From Providencia hangzhouensis (GTDB lineage Bacteria; Pseudomonadota; Gammaproteobacteria; Enterobacterales; Enterobacteriaceae): a stretch of 64,000 nt of DNA. The notes under the pieces are model-generated. The model saw only the letters and a list, made by a program, of their open reading frames with translations, had not been told where the DNA came from and ran no database searches. Below are positions 36,408-46,489 of the stretch, in pieces. A program made the translations under genes and the position numbers. Numbering within the stretch: position 1 is the first letter of the stretch; each line of letters opens with the position of its first letter. Location of the stretch: NCBI RefSeq assembly GCF_029193595.2, contig NZ_CP135052.1, positions 1,426,001 through 1,490,000 on the forward strand, read 5' to 3'.

Positions 36408-37315
36408 TTTTTTGCGGGTTCATCTTCTTGTTTTAACATCTGGCGCCCAGTTTTTAATAGGGCGTCAGTCACTTTTTTCATCGTACGGCTTTCAGGTGCG
36501 AAGCGGTGCCAATAAAGCATGCGTCGCTGACATAGCCCTGGCGTTAAATCAACCAACTCACCATTCGCTAATTCACTTGCTATCTGCAAATGTGGGATCA
36601 TACAGCAGGTAGAACCTTGTTTCGCTAACTGTACAAAGGCCTCTGAGGAGTTCACGATATGGCATGGAACACTGCCGGGCGACAACCCAAAGTTTTGTTG
36701 CACAAAGGCTTGGTGCATATCGTCTAAATGGTCGAAAGCAACCGCAGGCGCTTTTAATAACGAAGAGCGAGTCACCCCATCGGGGAAATATTTCGCTGCA
36801 AAGCCAGGTGATGCGACAAAAATATAGTCCAGCGCGCCAAGTTTATCGACCAAGCAACCCGGTAAGGCTTGGGGTTGAATACTGATAGCGCCTACCACTT
36901 CACCACGTCTTAAACGTTCTTGAGTTCGAGTTTCATCTTCTACCTGAATATTTAGCCGAATAGGGCTGTTGCCTAATACAGGGTTTAGGGCTGGAAGAAA
37001 CCAAGTTGCCAAGCTGTCGGCGTTGACGGCAAGTGAGAGCAATAAAGGGGTGGAGCCACTATTTTCATCACCTAACCATTGTTCTTCTAACAATTCGACT
37101 TGATGAAGCAATGCTAGCAGTTTTTGCCCTTGTTCAGTTGGGTGTGGCGGAACGGTACGCACAAGTAGTGGCTGCCCAAATAGGTTTTCTAACTGCTTTA
37201 TACGTTGTGACACAGCAGATTGCGTGATGCAGAGCTTTTGAGCTGCGCGCTCAAAGCCGCGTTCACGGATAACGGCATCCAGTGCTTGTAATGCGCGATA
37301 GTCAGGGCGCTTCAT
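36404..37315 (-). CDS. argP: LysR-type regulator ArgP
   Basis: A 303-aa LysR-family activator (formerly IciA) controlling argO and other genes in response to arginine and lysine. The N-terminal helix-turn-helix ([33 protein letters not shown]) is nearly identical to E. coli, followed by the effector domain ([20 protein letters not shown]). The ATG at 37315 has AAGGAG nine bases upstream; the TTG just before is less likely. Divergent from rpiA as in E. coli. Confidence 0.96.
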   Translation of the reverse strand: MKRPDYRALQALDAVIRERGFERAAQKLCITQSAVSQRIKQLENLFGQPLLVRTVPPHPTEQGQKLLALLHQVELLEEQWLGDENSGSTPLLLSLAVNADSLATWFLPALNPVLGNSPIRLNIQVEDETRTQERLRRGEVVGAISIQPQALPGCLVDKLGALDYIFVASPGFAAKYFPDGVTRSSLLKAPAVAFDHLDDMHQAFVQQNFGLSPGSVPCHIVNSSEAFVQLAKQGSTCCMIPHLQIASELANGELVDLTPGLCQRRMLYWHRFAPESRTMKKVTDALLKTGRQMLKQEDEPAKN

Positions 37316-37518
37316 CAAAAAGATCTCCTTGTTGTTATTCTACCAAGCACTATGCCATATTTTTACAAATAACACTTAAAAATATTATTGTTGTGGCCTA
37401 AATCCCAAGAACCGTGACATAAATACAGCGAACAAAGCTGCAACTTATTGGGTGTCCGGTATATACTAGTTATTAATAACCTTAATCACGACTCAATTAA
37501 ATCTTAAAAGGCATGAGT

Positions 37519-38181
37519 ATGACTCAGGACGAATTAAAAAAAGCGGTAGGTTGGGCAGCACTTGATTACGTAAAACCGGGCACTATTGTTGGTGTTGGAA
37601 CGGGCTCGACAGCTTCACACTTCATTGATGCATTAGCAACAATGAAAGGTCAAATAGAAGGTGCGGTATCAAGTTCAGAAGCATCAACTCAAAAATTAAA
37701 ATCATTGGGTATTACGGTATTTGATTGCAATGAAGTGGATTCCTTAGATGTTTATGTTGATGGCGCTGATGAAGTTGACCACCACATGAATATGATCAAA
37801 GGCGGTGGTGCGGCTTTAACACGTGAAAAAATTGTTTCTGCAATTGCAAAAACCTTTGTTTGTATCGTTGACGAATCTAAGTTAGTTGATGTGTTAGGTA
37901 AATTCCCTCTGCCTGTTGAAGTGATCCCAATGGCGCGTAGCTATGTGGCACGTGAATTGGTTAAACTGGGTGGCACGCCAGAGTACCGTCAAAATGTGAT
38001 TACAGATAACGGTAATGTGATTTTAGATGTCCATAATTTAAATATTATTGACCCAGTGGCATTAGAAAATACCATTAATGGGATTGCAGGTGTTGTGACC
38101 GTTGGGTTATTCGCGAATCGTGGTGCAGACGTCGTCTTGATGGGAACTGCAAACGAAGGCGTTAAAACCATCAAGTTATAA
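37519..38181 (+). CDS. rpiA: Ribose-5-phosphate isomerase A
   Basis: A 220-aa enzyme (E. coli 219) interconverting ribose-5-phosphate and ribulose-5-phosphate in the pentose phosphate pathway. Motifs include [49 protein letters not shown] and [15 protein letters not shown]. Two ATGs are possible; the one at 37519 has AAGG eight bases upstream and matches [15 protein letters not shown]. Ends in a strong terminator. Confidence 0.97.
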   Translation: MTQDELKKAVGWAALDYVKPGTIVGVGTGSTASHFIDALATMKGQIEGAVSSSEASTQKLKSLGITVFDCNEVDSLDVYVDGADEVDHHMNMIKGGGAALTREKIVSAIAKTFVCIVDESKLVDVLGKFPLPVEVIPMARSYVARELVKLGGTPEYRQNVITDNGNVILDVHNLNIIDPVALENTINGIAGVVTVGLFANRGADVVLMGTANEGVKTIKL

Positions 38182-38209
38182 TCTATATCGTATTCAATTT
38201 TTTAATAAG

Positions 38210-38238
38210 CCAGTGGAGTTATACCCACTGGTTTTTTT
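38210..38238 (+). terminator. Terminator of rpiA
   Basis: CCAGTGG / CCACTGG stem, 8-base loop, followed by seven T residues, 29 bases after the stop. Confidence 0.9.
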
Positions 38239-38522
38239 GTCTTACTGGTATTTTGTCATTAGTTTATGATTTGATAGAAGCTAAATTAATTAACCAGTTT
38301 TATTAATATCACCAATTTGAAATTTATTTTATTTTTTTTAATATCTAGCTATTTTGGTGATATATCTCACACAAATAGGCATTGTGCAGGAAAAATCCTT
38401 ATTTTGTGTTATCACCCCTGATTTTCTACCATTTAACTTCTTTTTCTTCGCGCTTTTTAGCATCCATTAAGCAAACGGTTGTATTGCTACTGCGCTATTT
38501 TTTGCTATGTTGGTATACGCTT

Positions 38523-38563
38523 CATAGCTCAAGGTAGATGGATGTCATCTCTCTTGAGCTATG
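38523..38563 (+). promoter_or_regulatory. Two-tier hairpin in the serA leader
   Basis: Outer 11-bp perfect arms CATAGCTCAAG (38523-38533) and CTTGAGCTATG (38553-38563) enclose an inner AGATG / CATCT stem. It lies 62 bases before the serA start codon without a T run. It could be a leader structure or a two-fold protein-binding site; no known element is recognised. Confidence 0.5.
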
Positions 38564-38625
38564 TTAGGCAAACACATATGTTCATCTGTTATAAATCTTA
38601 AGTACGTTCACGATAGGGTAGGGAA

Positions 38626-39876
38626 ATGGTTAAGGTATCTTTGCAAAAAGACAAAATTAAATTTTTACTGCTAGAAGGTGTGCACCAAAGTGCGGTTGAT
38701 AACTTAAAAGCTGCGGGCTACACCAATATTGAATATCACAAAAGTGCGTTATCCGACGAAGAATTAAAAGAAGCGATTAAAGATGCACGTTTTGTAGGTA
38801 TCCGTTCCCGTACTCATCTTACTGAAGAAATTTTTGCAGCAGCAGAAAAACTTGTTGCAGTGGGTTGCTTTTGTATCGGCACCAACCAAGTTGATTTAGA
38901 TGCTGCGGCAAAACGCGGTATCCCTGTATTTAACGCACCATTTTCGAATACACGTTCCGTTGCAGAAATGGTATTAGGCCAATTATTACTTTTACTACGT
39001 CGTATTCCTGAAGCTAATATGCAAGCCCACCGTGGTATTTGGGAAAAACAAGCGAAAGGCTGTTTTGAAGCACGCGGTAAGCGTCTTGGTATTGTTGGAT
39101 ATGGCCACATTGGTACTCAGTTAGGGATCTTAGCTGAGGGTATCGGTATGAATGTTTTCTTCTATGATATTGAAAACAAACTACCATTAGGTAATGCAAC
39201 TCAAGTTCGTTCTTTAACTGAACTTCTGAATATGAGCGATGTGGTTAGCTTACATGTCCCTGAGACCCCAAGTACGAAGAATATGTTTGCTAAAGAACAA
39301 TTCGACCGTATGAAGCCTGGTTCTATTTTCATTAACGCATCACGTGGAACAGTTGTGGATATTCCTTCACTGGCAGCCGCGTTGGAAAGCAAACATTTAT
39401 CAGGTGCTGCGGTGGACGTATTCCCAAGTGAGCCAGCTGCAAATAATGACCCTAATGACCCATTTATCTCTGAATTGATTAAGTTCGACAATGTGATTTT
39501 AACGCCGCACATTGGGGGCTCTACAGAAGAAGCTCAAGAAAATATTGGGTTAGAAGTAGCTAGTAAGTTGGCGAAATACTCTGATAATGGTTCAACACTA
39601 TCTGCGGTTAACTTCCCAGAAGTTTCCCTGCCAGTCCATACTGAAGATACCAACCGTTTCTTGCATATTCATGAAAACCGCCCAGGTATTTTGAACAGCA
39701 TCAACCAAGTCTTCACTGAAAATAACATTAACGTTGTTGGCCAGTATTTACGTACATCAGGCAACGTAGGTTATGTGGTTATTGATGTATTAATGCAAAC
39801 GCCAAACCAAACAGATGAAGCACTCCAGAAATTAAAAGATTTGCCTGGAACCATTCGTGCGCGTTTACTGTTCTAA
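38626..39876 (+). CDS. serA: D-3-phosphoglycerate dehydrogenase
   Basis: A 416-aa NAD-dependent enzyme (E. coli 410) for the first step of serine synthesis. It has the substrate-domain motif VGCFCIGTNQVDLDAA, the NAD site GIVGYGHIGTQLG, the catalytic-His motif LTPHIGGSTEEAQENIG, and a C-terminal ACT domain (HIHENRPGILNSINQVF) that binds serine for feedback inhibition. Preceded by a leader hairpin. Confidence 0.97.
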   Translation: MVKVSLQKDKIKFLLLEGVHQSAVDNLKAAGYTNIEYHKSALSDEELKEAIKDARFVGIRSRTHLTEEIFAAAEKLVAVGCFCIGTNQVDLDAAAKRGIPVFNAPFSNTRSVAEMVLGQLLLLLRRIPEANMQAHRGIWEKQAKGCFEARGKRLGIVGYGHIGTQLGILAEGIGMNVFFYDIENKLPLGNATQVRSLTELLNMSDVVSLHVPETPSTKNMFAKEQFDRMKPGSIFINASRGTVVDIPSLAAALESKHLSGAAVDVFPSEPAANNDPNDPFISELIKFDNVILTPHIGGSTEEAQENIGLEVASKLAKYSDNGSTLSAVNFPEVSLPVHTEDTNRFLHIHENRPGILNSINQVFTENNINVVGQYLRTSGNVGYVVIDVLMQTPNQTDEALQKLKDLPGTIRARLLF

Positions 39877-39901
39877 GTTACGCTAAAAATTGTGTGAAAT
39901 G

Positions 39902-39937
39902 ATGGCGCGGGTATTTATGACCAGCGCCATATTTTTT
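39902..39937. terminator. Terminator between convergent serA and fau
   Basis: ATGGCGC (39902-39908) pairs with GCGCCAT (39924-39930), followed by ATTTTTT. The fau stop codon lies in the loop, so it serves serA. Confidence 0.75.
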
Positions 39938-40508
39938 GCGGCGTAATAATTTCGGGTAAAGGAATATCCCAGTGTGCGATGGGGAGTTTTTCTACTTGCT
40001 GGCAATTATGGGCAAGACCTATCGGATAAAAACCGGTTTTTTGCCAATTTGCTAGAGTCCTATCATAGAACCCACCTCCCATACCTAACCGTTGCCCTTG
40101 AGTATCAAAAGCCACTAATGGGATAAGCATGATATCCAGTTTCTCAAGTGGTAGCACATCTCTAACATCAAGCGGTGGTTCATCAATATTAAATCTGTTT
40201 TTAACGAGTTGGCTATCGGGGCGATAGTGAAGAAACAATAAATGGTGGCGACTAAAAGGATGCAAAACAGGGAGATAGACTTGTTTGCCTTCAGCCCAGA
40301 GCGCCTGAATAAGCGGTTTAGTATCAATTTCGCCATCAAAAGAAAGAAACAACGCAATCGTGTTGGCTTGTGCTATTTTCGGGTGGTTTAATGCATTATG
40401 CATGAGTTGTTCCGCAGCGTCATATTGCTGCTGAGCGCTTAATTGACGACGTGCTTGGCGGATTGTTTGACGTACCTGCTGGCGTTGGGTCGAGAGGGAG
40501 TCTTGCAT
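39915..40508 (-). CDS. fau: 5-formyltetrahydrofolate cyclo-ligase
   Basis: A 197-aa enzyme (YgfA) converting 5-formyl-THF to 5,10-methenyl-THF with ATP. Key motifs: KQVYLPVLHPFSRHHLLFLHYR and GMGGGFYDRTL near residue 142. In E. coli ygfA is cotranscribed with the 6S RNA gene and linked to persister formation; the same arrangement (ssrS just upstream on the same strand) is kept here. Confidence 0.94.
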   Translation of the reverse strand: MQDSLSTQRQQVRQTIRQARRQLSAQQQYDAAEQLMHNALNHPKIAQANTIALFLSFDGEIDTKPLIQALWAEGKQVYLPVLHPFSRHHLLFLHYRPDSQLVKNRFNIDEPPLDVRDVLPLEKLDIMLIPLVAFDTQGQRLGMGGGFYDRTLANWQKTGFYPIGLAHNCQQVEKLPIAHWDIPLPEIITPQKIWRWS

Positions 40509-40626
40509 GTGATAACCTGTTATATATGCGATAAAAAACAGTTAACCAAGAAAGTAAATTACTTAAAGTATATCGCAAGATGAAAGGTTATGTAGAAAAC
40601 AAATGAAAAATAAGCAGGAACTTAAT

Positions 40627-40810
40627 TGAGGGTCTCCAAGATGCCGTTGTAGGCTGTAACCCTTGAACCCTTGGTTCAAGGTGAACGCAGTTTAGCAACC
40701 TTTAGGCTTCCTGAGCGAATCAGGCATGCTCACCAGCGCCATAACCACATTCTATTTAGTTGAAATATCGGCTCAGGGGACTCGCCCACTCACGCGCATC
40801 TCAGAGAAAT
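40627..40810 (-). ncRNA. ssrS: 6S RNA
   Basis: Read on the minus strand this matches E. coli 6S RNA: the 5' ATTTCTCTGAGATG, the GGCGAGTCCCCTGAGCCGAT and ATATTTCA segment of the upper stem, GGTGAGCATGC, the CACCTTGAACCAAGGGTTCA hairpin followed by AGGGTTACAGCC, and a 3' end complementary to the 5' end. Together they form the long open-promoter-like hairpin that sequesters sigma-70 RNA polymerase in stationary phase. The length (about 184) and place between zapA and fau agree. Ends are set by alignment to E. coli and may be a few bases off. Confidence 0.95.
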
Positions 40811-40921
40811 TTGGTTTGAGAACTTATCGTTACTCAGTGATTTCATTGTACGAAACTAGATTTAAAATGCAACCTTAATTTTGTATATTTTTTTCTACTA
40901 GTGTCTGATTAATAAGCAGAT

Positions 40922-41251
40922 TTACTCTAGGGGCAATACCTGCCTCTCAGTAATTTTCACCTGATCGTGCAACGCTTGTTCGATTGTGTGCTGCAACATT
41001 TTTATTTTCTCTTCCATATTATAAGCATAATCACGCGTTTTTGTCTTTTCTTGTGCTAATTCGTGACAGACGTTCAATGCTACGATAAAAATAAGTTGTT
41101 CCATATTGGTCACACCGCTTCTATCTTTCAGATTTTGCAAGCGTTGTTCTAATTCTTTAGCCGACTCAAGAAGGGCTTCTTTTTGTTCTGATGGGCAGTT
41201 AACTCGCATTGAACGCCCGAAAATCTGGATGTCGACAGGTTGTGCGGACAT
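40922..41251 (-). CDS. zapA: Cell division protein ZapA
   Basis: A 109-aa FtsZ-associated protein. [19 protein letters not shown] and the C-terminal coiled coil ([16 protein letters not shown]) match E. coli ZapA, which tetramerises and bundles FtsZ at the division site. The ATG at 41251, with GGAGG four bases upstream, is the start; ten extra upstream codons in frame are excluded. Followed on the same strand by 6S RNA. Confidence 0.96.
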   Translation of the reverse strand: MSAQPVDIQIFGRSMRVNCPSEQKEALLESAKELEQRLQNLKDRSGVTNMEQLIFIVALNVCHELAQEKTKTRDYAYNMEEKIKMLQHTIEQALHDQVKITERQVLPLE

Positions 41252-41390
41252 GATACCTCCATACTGAATAATACTCGCCATAAATACATCATATTTGGCG
41301 CAATTAATAGATAAGACAAAAGCATACTGGTCTAGCGGCTATCCTTGATGGTAGCATATCACGAATCATAAGCTAACATGACGAATTCAG

Positions 41391-41975
41391 ATGTCTATAC
41401 AAAAATCTTTACCAAACTATGAATCACTGGACAAACTACTGCAACAGCACTCAATCGCACTTACTGCCGCAGAGATCCATGGTCTAATAACCGGGTTGAT
41501 CTGTGGTGGGGGACGTGATCAAAGCTGGCAAACGTTAGTCCATGACCTTGCTAACGATGGTTTAGCTTTTCCACAAACCGTTTCACAGCCACTGCGAGAA
41601 CTTTTTGATACCACGTTTGAAGCACTTGATGATAGCGAGTTTGCATTTACTATGCTATTTCCTGACGAAGATGCTTCTGTTTTTGACCATGCTGATGCGC
41701 TAGCTGGCTGGGTAAATCACTTTTTATTAGGTGTTGGTGTTACACAACCGAAACTGGCTGATAAAAAAGAGATAAGCGAGGTTATCACAGATTTACGCAA
41801 TATTGGTATGCTTGGTTATGATGAAGACGAAGACCAAGAAGAACTCGAGCAAGCGTTAGAAGAAGTGGTGGAGTATGTCAGGGTGGCGGTGCAATTATGT
41901 TACATTGCATTGATTGAGCCAACTAAAGGCCAAGGCCCAACCGCAGTGGAAAATGATAAGCCAGTTCTTCATTAG
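41391..41975 (+). CDS. ygfB: UPF0149 protein YgfB
   Basis: A 194-aa helical protein of the YecA/YgfB family: [14 protein letters not shown], the LPDxDD-type [18 protein letters not shown] and [18 protein letters not shown]. In Pseudomonas a YgfB protein modulates ampDh3 and beta-lactam resistance; the role here is unknown. Divergent from zapA and upstream of pepP, the conserved enterobacterial order. Confidence 0.92.
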   Translation: MSIQKSLPNYESLDKLLQQHSIALTAAEIHGLITGLICGGGRDQSWQTLVHDLANDGLAFPQTVSQPLRELFDTTFEALDDSEFAFTMLFPDEDASVFDHADALAGWVNHFLLGVGVTQPKLADKKEISEVITDLRNIGMLGYDEDEDQEELEQALEEVVEYVRVAVQLCYIALIEPTKGQGPTAVENDKPVLH

Positions 41976-41997
41976 TTTCTTTTAACGTGTAACGTGA

Positions 41998-42063
41998 GTT
42001 TTCAAAGCCACTTAACTTTATCGGACGATATTATATTATTGATAAAATTAAGTGCTTGAAAAC
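41998..42063 (+). terminator. Long imperfect hairpin between ygfB and pepP
   Basis: GTTTTCAAAGCCACTTAACT (41998 on, through TTTATC) is nearly complementary to 42041-42063 (GATAAAATTAAGTG, then CTTGAAAAC), with two bulged bases and one mismatch around an 18-base loop. No T run. It may end ygfB transcripts or protect their 3' end. Confidence 0.5.
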
Positions 42064-42174
42064 GGGGTGTATCCAGTTTTAAGTCATTTCGCCAGTGTAT
42101 GTTGCTATGTGATTGGTTAAACACAAGCAATATATTCAGCAATCTAATTATTCTGATAATAAGGCAAAAACGGT

Positions 42175-43497
42175 ATGAATAAACAGGAATTTATTTCTCG
42201 TCGCAATGCATTATTGGCTCAAATGCAACCAGGCAGTGCAGCAATTATTTTCTCAGCGCCTCCTGCGCAGCGTAATGCGGATTGCGAATACCCGTACCGT
42301 CAACACAGTGATTTCCTTTATTTGACGGGGTTTAGCGAACCTGAAGCCGTATTAGTGTTGATTAAGAGCGATGAAAAACATAGCCATTCTGTTCTTTTTA
42401 ACCGTGTTCGTGATTTAACTGCTGAAATTTGGTTTGGTCGCCGCCTTGGCCAAGACGCCGCACCTGAAAAGTTAGGTATCGACAAAGCGTTACCTTTCAA
42501 TGAAATAGAAGAACAACTTTATCAATTACTGAACGGCCTCGATGTGGTTTATCATGCACAGGGGGAGTTTGCCTATGCCGATAAATTAGTATTTGATGCC
42601 TTAGATATTTTACGTAAAGGCAGCCGCCGTCACTTACGAGCGCCACAAACATTGGTAGATTGGCGGCCGATTGTCCATGAAATGCGCTTATTTAAGTCAG
42701 AAGAAGAAATTAATACTCTGCGTATGGCTGGGCGAATTTCTGCTCTCGCACACGTTAGAGCCATGGAAACTTGCCGACCTAATATGTATGAATACCAACT
42801 TTGTGGTGAGTTAGAACACGAATTTACTCGCCATGGTGCACGTTTCCCTTCGTACAACTCCATTGTGGGTAGTGGTGAAAATGCCTGTATTTTGCATTAC
42901 ACCGAAAATGAGAGCCTAATGAAGGATGGCGAATTAGTCTTGATTGATGCGGGGGCAGAATTTGAAGGCTATGCAGGGGATATCACGCGTACTTTCCCAG
43001 TAAATGGTAAATTTAGCCAAGCGCAACGTGAAATTTACGATATCGTCCTTAAAGCGTTAAATACCGCGTTAGAGCTATACCGCCCGGGAACCAGTATTCA
43101 TGAGGTGACTCGTGAAATTGTTCGTATCAAAACAGAAGGTCTTGTCGCACTTGGAATTTTACAAGGCGATGTGGATCAATTGATCGAAAACAAAGCATAT
43201 CAGCCATTCTTTATGCATGGTCTAAGTCATTGGTTAGGGTTAGATGTACATGATGTAGGTTTTTATGGCACAGACCGCGACCGTACACTTGAAGTGGGGA
43301 TGGTATTAACTGTTGAGCCTGGTTTATATATTGCTCCAGATGCCGATGTGCCACCACAATATCGCGGTATTGGTGTACGTATCGAAGATGATATTGTTAT
43401 CACCGAAAACGGAAATGAAAACTTAACAGATTTAGTCGTGAAAGACCCTGATGAAATTGAAGCCCTAATGGCGGCAGTAACGCACAATTTAGGGTAG
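42175..43497 (+). CDS. pepP: Xaa-Pro aminopeptidase P
   Basis: A 440-aa metallopeptidase (E. coli 441) removing N-terminal residues before proline. It has the pita-bread fold ligands: LIDAGAEFEGYAGDITRTFP (two Asp), FFMHGLSHWLGLDVHD (His), TVEPGLYI (Glu) and GIGVRIEDD (Glu). A preceding N-terminal domain has the DFLYLTGFSEPEAVLVL motif. First gene of pepP-ubiH-ubiI. Confidence 0.96.
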   Translation: MNKQEFISRRNALLAQMQPGSAAIIFSAPPAQRNADCEYPYRQHSDFLYLTGFSEPEAVLVLIKSDEKHSHSVLFNRVRDLTAEIWFGRRLGQDAAPEKLGIDKALPFNEIEEQLYQLLNGLDVVYHAQGEFAYADKLVFDALDILRKGSRRHLRAPQTLVDWRPIVHEMRLFKSEEEINTLRMAGRISALAHVRAMETCRPNMYEYQLCGELEHEFTRHGARFPSYNSIVGSGENACILHYTENESLMKDGELVLIDAGAEFEGYAGDITRTFPVNGKFSQAQREIYDIVLKALNTALELYRPGTSIHEVTREIVRIKTEGLVALGILQGDVDQLIENKAYQPFFMHGLSHWLGLDVHDVGFYGTDRDRTLEVGMVLTVEPGLYIAPDADVPPQYRGIGVRIEDDIVITENGNENLTDLVVKDPDEIEALMAAVTHNLG

Positions 43498-43531
43498 CTG
43501 TCAGTCATCATAGAAAGGTAATAAACAACGC

Positions 43532-44710
43532 ATGAATGTGATCATCGTGGGGGGCGGTATGGCGGGTGCAACATTAGCACTGGCGATATCATCCCTTAGC
43601 CAAGGAAAATTATCGGTTTCATTAATCGAGGCAGCTTTGCCTGATGGCAAACATCCGGGATTCGACGCACGTGCGATTGCGCTAGCTCACGGTACTTGCC
43701 AGTCGTTAGCAAAAATAGGCGTTTGGCCTGCTTTAGCGGATTGTGTGACCCCCATTAATCATGTTCATGTGTCTGATAGAGGCCATGCTGGTTTTGTGAA
43801 TATCGCAGCCGATGATTATCATATCGATGCTCTAGGCAATGTTATTGAACTGCACGAAGCTGGTGCCCGCCTATTTTCATTGTTACGTAAAGCCCCCGGT
43901 GTAACCCTTTATTGCCCTGCAAAAGTAGAAAATGTTTATCGTGAACAAGAGATTGTGACGGTCACCTTGGATAATGGAGATAAGGTGACAGGGGAATTAC
44001 TGATTGCTGCGGATGGCAGCCATTCCGCGATTGGTAAAGCCTGCCATATGCAATGGCAACAGGACGATTATGGGCAAGTGGCTATTATCGCGAATGTGAA
44101 AACCGCCATAGACCCACAAGGCCAAGCCTTTGAACGCTTTACGGAATTTGGCCCATTAGCCTTGTTGCCAATGTCACAAGGCCGTAGTTCATTGGTTTGG
44201 TGCCATCAGCAAGAACAAGCTGACACAATCAGGTCTTGGGATGATGAGACATTCAAGGATAAATTACAGCAAGCATTCGGCTGGCGGCTAGGCGAAATCG
44301 TCATGGCCGGTAAGCGTCATTGTTATCCATTGGTATTACGTAAGGCGCTTAACCCTGTTAGTCATCGAGTCGTGTTAGTGGGGAACGCTGCTCAGACCCT
44401 GCATCCTATTGCGGGGCAAGGCTTTAATTTAGGTATCCGTGATGTGATGCAACTGGCTCACATTGTGGTAGATGCAAACGCGAAAGGGCAAGACATTGGC
44501 CGTTATTCATTACTTAGCCAATACCAGCAAGCCAGAGCGTTAGATAGAGACAAAACGGTTACGATAACCGACGGTTTGGTTCGTTTATTTGCGAATCGCT
44601 GTTTACCGCTTATTGTCGGGCGTAACTTAGGTTTAATGGCAATGGAAATGTTACCGCCAGCTCGTGATGTTTTGGCTCGCCAAACATTGGGTTGGGTTGC
44701 ACACCAATAA
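43532..44710 (+). CDS. ubiH: 2-octaprenyl-6-methoxyphenol hydroxylase
   Basis: A 392-aa FAD monooxygenase for one ring hydroxylation of ubiquinone synthesis. It has the N-terminal Rossmann motif GGGMAGATLALA, the DG-type AADGSHSAIG, and GNAAQTLHPIAGQGFNLGIRD, which binds the flavin phosphates. It follows pepP after 34 bases and is followed by its paralog ubiI after 26 bases, so pepP-ubiH-ubiI is likely one operon. Confidence 0.95.
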   Translation: MNVIIVGGGMAGATLALAISSLSQGKLSVSLIEAALPDGKHPGFDARAIALAHGTCQSLAKIGVWPALADCVTPINHVHVSDRGHAGFVNIAADDYHIDALGNVIELHEAGARLFSLLRKAPGVTLYCPAKVENVYREQEIVTVTLDNGDKVTGELLIAADGSHSAIGKACHMQWQQDDYGQVAIIANVKTAIDPQGQAFERFTEFGPLALLPMSQGRSSLVWCHQQEQADTIRSWDDETFKDKLQQAFGWRLGEIVMAGKRHCYPLVLRKALNPVSHRVVLVGNAAQTLHPIAGQGFNLGIRDVMQLAHIVVDANAKGQDIGRYSLLSQYQQARALDRDKTVTITDGLVRLFANRCLPLIVGRNLGLMAMEMLPPARDVLARQTLGWVAHQ

Positions 44711-44736
44711 CCACGAAATAAAGAGGAATAAAAAAT

Positions 44737-45966
44737 ATGCAATCATTTGATGTGGTTATCGCCGGTGGTGGTATGGTTGGGTTGGCACTCGCTTGTGGGC
44801 TTGAAGGGAGTGGGCTCCGTGTTGCGGTAATTGAGACTCATCCACCCAAGGTACCATTTAGTGTAGCAGAGCCGCATGCATTAAGGGTATCTGCTATTAA
44901 TGCGGCAAGTGAAAAGTTACTGACCCACTTAGGTGTATGGTCAACTATTAAAGGAATGCGAGCTTCTGCATATAATGGCATGGAAGTTTGGGATAACGAT
45001 AGCTTTGGGCGTATTTCTTTTACCGCTCAAGAACGTAACCTGACGCATTTAGGGCATATTGTTGAGAATAATGTTGTACGTGATGCACTATGGCAAAAGG
45101 GGTCTCAGCTTCGCGATGTGACATTATTAGCCCCCGCAACAATTAAAAAAGTGGTGTGGGGAGAAAATGATGTTTTCATTACGTTAGATGATGAAAACAT
45201 GTTAACGGCACGGTTGATTGTGGGGGCTGATGGGGCAAACTCGTGGTTGCGTAGCCATGCTGATATCCCATTAACCTTTTGGGATTATGAACATACCGCG
45301 TTAGTTGCTACGATCCGAACCGAAAAACCTCACGAAGGCGTTGCTCGACAAGCTTTTGATGGTGAAGGTATTTTGGCGTTTTTACCATTAAGTGACCCAC
45401 ATCTTTGCTCGATTGTCTGGTCTCAGCCTGCCACTGAGGCAGCAAGACGCCAGTCTTTAGAACCTGCTGATTTTAATAAAGAACTGGCGGTTGCATTTGA
45501 TGTTCGTCTGGGTCTTTGCCAAGTGGAAAGTGAGCGATTAACCATTCCTCTCACAGGGCGTTATGCAAGGCAATTTGCAGCTCAACGCTTAGCTCTGTTG
45601 GGGGATGCGGCACATACTATTCATCCATTAGCAGGCCAAGGGGTTAACCTTGGGTTTATGGATGTGGCTATGTTGATTGGTGAAATTAAACGTTTGCACC
45701 GCGAAGGTAAAGACTTTGGTCAATATTTATACTTGCGTGATTACGAGCGCAGCCGTAAGCACAGTGCAGCGTTGATGTTAGCTGGTATGCAAGGCTTCCG
45801 TGAATTGTTTGATGGCAATAACCCTGCGAAGAAATTACTTCGTGATATCGGGCTGGTTTTAGCGGACAGCTTACCGGGTGTTAAACCGCAATTATTGAAC
45901 CATGCGATGGGGCTGTTTGATATGCCGAAGTGGCTGGAACAGTTACAAGTCGAAGACACTCTCTAA
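44737..45966 (+). CDS. ubiI: Ubiquinone C5-hydroxylase UbiI
   Basis: A 409-aa FAD monooxygenase (VisC) hydroxylating the quinone ring at C5. It has GGGMVGLALACG at the N-terminus, GADGANSWLR in the middle and GDAAHTIHPLAGQGVNLGFMD near residue 290. AGAGGAA lies nine bases before the ATG. Paralogous to ubiH; both belong to the Ubi complex in the cytoplasm. Confidence 0.95.
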   Translation: MQSFDVVIAGGGMVGLALACGLEGSGLRVAVIETHPPKVPFSVAEPHALRVSAINAASEKLLTHLGVWSTIKGMRASAYNGMEVWDNDSFGRISFTAQERNLTHLGHIVENNVVRDALWQKGSQLRDVTLLAPATIKKVVWGENDVFITLDDENMLTARLIVGADGANSWLRSHADIPLTFWDYEHTALVATIRTEKPHEGVARQAFDGEGILAFLPLSDPHLCSIVWSQPATEAARRQSLEPADFNKELAVAFDVRLGLCQVESERLTIPLTGRYARQFAAQRLALLGDAAHTIHPLAGQGVNLGFMDVAMLIGEIKRLHREGKDFGQYLYLRDYERSRKHSAALMLAGMQGFRELFDGNNPAKKLLRDIGLVLADSLPGVKPQLLNHAMGLFDMPKWLEQLQVEDTL

Positions 45967-46489
45967 ATCCCTTTCTGCGAAGGCACAATCTTATAAATTG
46001 TGTCTTTTTCTTTTTTAATTTCAATATACAAAGTGTCATCACTGGTTTCTGTATACGAAATAACCCTGCCGATCTTGTTTTAGTATGAATAGCAGACTTT
46101 TCTCTTTTTATCATGACTGAAAAAAACTAATTACATTCATTTTTCGCATTAGTTTTATTTATATTGGTGTGATGAGTTTTATTGGCGAAGCTATCATTTA
46201 AATTCTTTAATTGATGATATTTTGAGCTCCTAGACGCTAAATGTAAGGGTTTTGAGTGATCATTCTCAATTATTTAACAAAAAGCACTGGCAAAATCAGA
46301 GCGCAATCAGTAATACAGATGGATGGTCGCCCTATTTTTTTTTATAGAATAGAACTGCAAACAGTGGTAGGTTTTTTAAAAGTTATCGTTTGCGTCGGGT
46401 TAAAATTATCTCGCGACTTTGTTGCAGATGGATAATTTTCACTACGCAATCACCCTGTCATATTAATTAATAATGTAAAGAGGGTATTC
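45967..46489. other. ubiI-gcvT spacer, gcv promoter region
   Basis: About 520 AT-rich bases. I looked for the tandem aptamers of a glycine riboswitch and found none, as in E. coli, where GcvA/GcvR/Lrp control the operon. The right half presumably holds the gcv promoter and regulator sites, but no match is strong enough to mark. AGAGGG precedes gcvT. Confidence 0.55.

Larger units (their letters stand above)
38182..38625. other. rpiA-serA spacer
   Basis: Holds the rpiA terminator at its left end, then about 280 bases of AT-rich sequence, then a conspicuous hairpin (38523-38563) in the serA leader. No open reading frame is credible. Confidence 0.6.

Noticed and set aside
45967..46489. Glycine riboswitch upstream of gcvT
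   Set aside because: No tandem aptamer pattern could be found; enterobacteria use protein regulators here.
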